This document shows positions 57,191 through 58,259 of a stretch of 58,259 nucleotides of DNA, one piece after another. Both the position numbers and the translations under genes were made by a program. A model generated the notes under the pieces. The model saw only the letters and a list, made by a program, of their open reading frames with translations. It ran no database searches and was not told the DNA's origin. This DNA comes from UBA7803 sp036381275 (GTDB taxonomy: Bacteria; Pseudomonadota; Gammaproteobacteria; Pseudomonadales; Azotimanducaceae). The stretch spans positions 1 to 58,259 of the forward strand of contig DASVDC010000168.1 of assembly GCA_036381275.1 (NCBI GenBank), written 5' to 3'. Every line of letters begins with the position of its first letter. The stretch's first letter is position 1.

Positions 57191-57997
57191 ATGCTGAGCG
57201 TCGCCGAGCGCGAGCATTACCGCGAGACGGGCTGGGTGCGGATCCCCGGCGTCGTGCCGCCATCGGCCTGCGTTGACGTGGCCGATGCGGTGTGGCGCGC
57301 GCTCGAGCGGGTGCACGGCTTCCGCCGCGACGATTCGGCGAGCTGGCGGTCGGAGCTTCCGCGCCGCCTCGGCCGCCGGCTCGCGCCGGCCGATCTGGCC
57401 CCGCTCGCGACGCCGAAGCTGATCGCGCTGATCGACGACCTGCTCGGCGCCGGCAACTGGGACCACCCACGCGTGTGGGCGCAGCCCCTGCCGGTGTTCC
57501 CGGCCCCGGGACCCTGGGACGTACCGAGCCGGATGTGGCACCTCGACTACCCCGTGCGCGATCTCCGCCCCGACGACTGGGCGGTCAAGATGCTCTGCCT
57601 GCTGTCGCCGCTCGCGCCGCGCGGCGGCGGCACGCTGCTGCTGTCGGGCTCGCACCGGCTGGTCGGGCGGCTCGCCGCTGCCGGCCACCGCGGCGGATCG
57701 GCCGACGTACGTACCCTGCTCGCGCGCGAGCACGAGTGGCTGTGCGCGCTCTTGTCACGAACGGAGGGCGTCGACCGGGTGCGGCGCTTCATGGAGGAAG
57801 GCGCGCGGCTCGACGGCGTGCCGGTGCGCGTCGTGGAGGTCACCGGCGAGCCCGGCGACGTGGTGCTGTTCCACCCGTGGATGCTGCACACGCTGGCGCC
57901 GAATCGCCGCGGCGAGCCGCGCCTGCTGCTGGCCCAGAACTTCACCGCCCGCAGCGCGCTCTGGGTCTACCGGCCCGACCCGGCCGGTTGGCGGTGA
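57191..57997 (+). CDS. Phytanoyl-CoA dioxygenase (PhyH) family oxygenase
   Basis: A 268-residue Fe(II)/2-oxoglutarate-dependent oxygenase of the PhyH family. Iron ligands are visible as HxD (His117, Asp119) in SRMWHLDYPVRD and a distal His in VVLFHPWMLHTLAPNRRGEPRLLL (His228 or His233). Arg244 in the same stretch is placed to bind 2-oxoglutarate. The N-terminal YRETGWVRIPGVVPPSACVDVADAVW is typical. Substrate unknown. It overlaps the next gene by 4 bases (GTGA) and follows the carboxylesterase closely, suggesting a small catabolic operon. Confidence 0.9.
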   Translation: MLSVAEREHYRETGWVRIPGVVPPSACVDVADAVWRALERVHGFRRDDSASWRSELPRRLGRRLAPADLAPLATPKLIALIDDLLGAGNWDHPRVWAQPLPVFPAPGPWDVPSRMWHLDYPVRDLRPDDWAVKMLCLLSPLAPRGGGTLLLSGSHRLVGRLAAAGHRGGSADVRTLLAREHEWLCALLSRTEGVDRVRRFMEEGARLDGVPVRVVEVTGEPGDVVLFHPWMLHTLAPNRRGEPRLLLAQNFTARSALWVYRPDPAGWR

Positions 57998-58259
57998 CCG
58001 GCCGGCTCGGACGGATCGTGGCGGCGCTGCTGCCGTTGCTGGCGGCGCCGGTCGGCGCGGACGCGCCGCCGGACGCCTGGCATGGGGCCGGCGAGGTCGA
58101 CGGCGTGACCCTCGAATGGCGTTCGAGCGAGATCGGCGGACGCGCCTACCGCGGGCATGTCACGGTCTGCACGAGCCTTCCGGAATTGCGCGACTTCGTC
58201 ACCGATCCCTCCGGCCTCGCGGACTGGATCGCGTTCACGGAAGCCGCCCACGCGGTGCC
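57994..58259 (+). CDS. Exported SRPBCC/START-like protein (partial)
   Basis: The gene starts at GTG 57994 and runs off the right edge; 88 residues are visible. A signal peptide (IVAALLPLLAAPVGA) is followed by DGVTLEWRSSEIGGRAYRGHVTVCTSLPELRDFVTDPSGLADWIAFTEAA, which resembles the beginning of START/SRPBCC lipid- or ligand-binding domains with the typical 'W' after a putative docking loop. Coupled by overlap to the PhyH gene. Confidence 0.7.
   Translation, partial: MTGRLGRIVAALLPLLAAPVGADAPPDAWHGAGEVDGVTLEWRSSEIGGRAYRGHVTVCTSLPELRDFVTDPSGLADWIAFTEAAHAV

Noticed and set aside
1..58259. tRNA, rRNA, insertion sequences, integrases, att sites and replication origin
   Set aside because: I looked for T-arm-like GGTTCGAATCC strings, transposase motifs and DnaA-box clusters by eye and saw none; the one near match (36494) belongs to the cobalamin riboswitch.

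Overview
This window is chromosomal DNA from a high-GC Gram-negative bacterium. It carries outer-membrane TonB-dependent receptors, an OmpA-type lipoprotein, an AsmA-type protein, NhaB and SlyX, which together point to a gammaproteobacterium (Xanthomonadales, Steroidobacterales or Nevskiales-like is my inference). Gene density is high, and many neighbouring genes overlap by 4 bases (ATGA, GTGA, TTGA). I see no transposase, integrase, tRNA, rRNA, CRISPR array or phage gene.

Layout. 0-5 kb: tail of a YhaN/Rad50-like ATPase, a TonB-dependent receptor and nhaB. 5-12.8 kb: a two-gene AddAB-like helicase-nuclease system, divergent from a WYL regulator that overlaps a HEPN-domain gene; this looks like a candidate defence or DNA-repair module. 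12.9-14 kb: a thioredoxin-fold protein interrupted by an in-frame TGA exactly where the redox cysteine belongs. A bacterial SECIS-like hairpin follows it, so I read this gene as a selenoprotein. 14-27 kb: slyX, a GH3 glycosidase, a lipoprotein, membrane proteins, a second TonB receptor and an AsmA-like protein. Two gene-free regions here (about 14.0-15.0 and 26.4-27.2 kb) share a diverged repeat built on a 17-base motif. 27-33.6 kb: MscS plus a DUF432-like partner, a hydrolase, DUF4398 and OmpA envelope lipoproteins, a methyltransferase and an ATP-dependent DNA ligase.

33.6-38.7 kb: a BlaI-type repressor behind a tandem palindromic operator, an M56 (BlaR1-like) sensor peptidase, a TonB protein and a small protein, then a cobalamin riboswitch and a btuB-like receptor. 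38.7-43.7 kb: a zinc metallopeptidase, a carotenoid oxygenase, a hybrid histidine kinase and a cyclase-family hydrolase. 43.8-54.2 kb: an AAA/TPR protein, a His-rich-tail protein, RDD and SpoIIM-like membrane proteins, and on the opposite strand the conserved membrane protein/DUF4129/DUF4350/MoxR/DUF58 cluster. 54.3-58.3 kb: DUF72, cutA, a carboxylesterase, a PhyH dioxygenase and the start of an SRPBCC/START-like protein.

A REP-like palindrome (core GTGGGAGCGGCCTCCGGCC) occurs at seven places between 0.1 and 31.2 kb and none after that. At two of them it runs into a coding sequence. The strongest candidates for new biology are the TGA-containing redox gene, the WYL-HEPN/helicase-nuclease neighbourhood and the paired 17-mer repeat regions.
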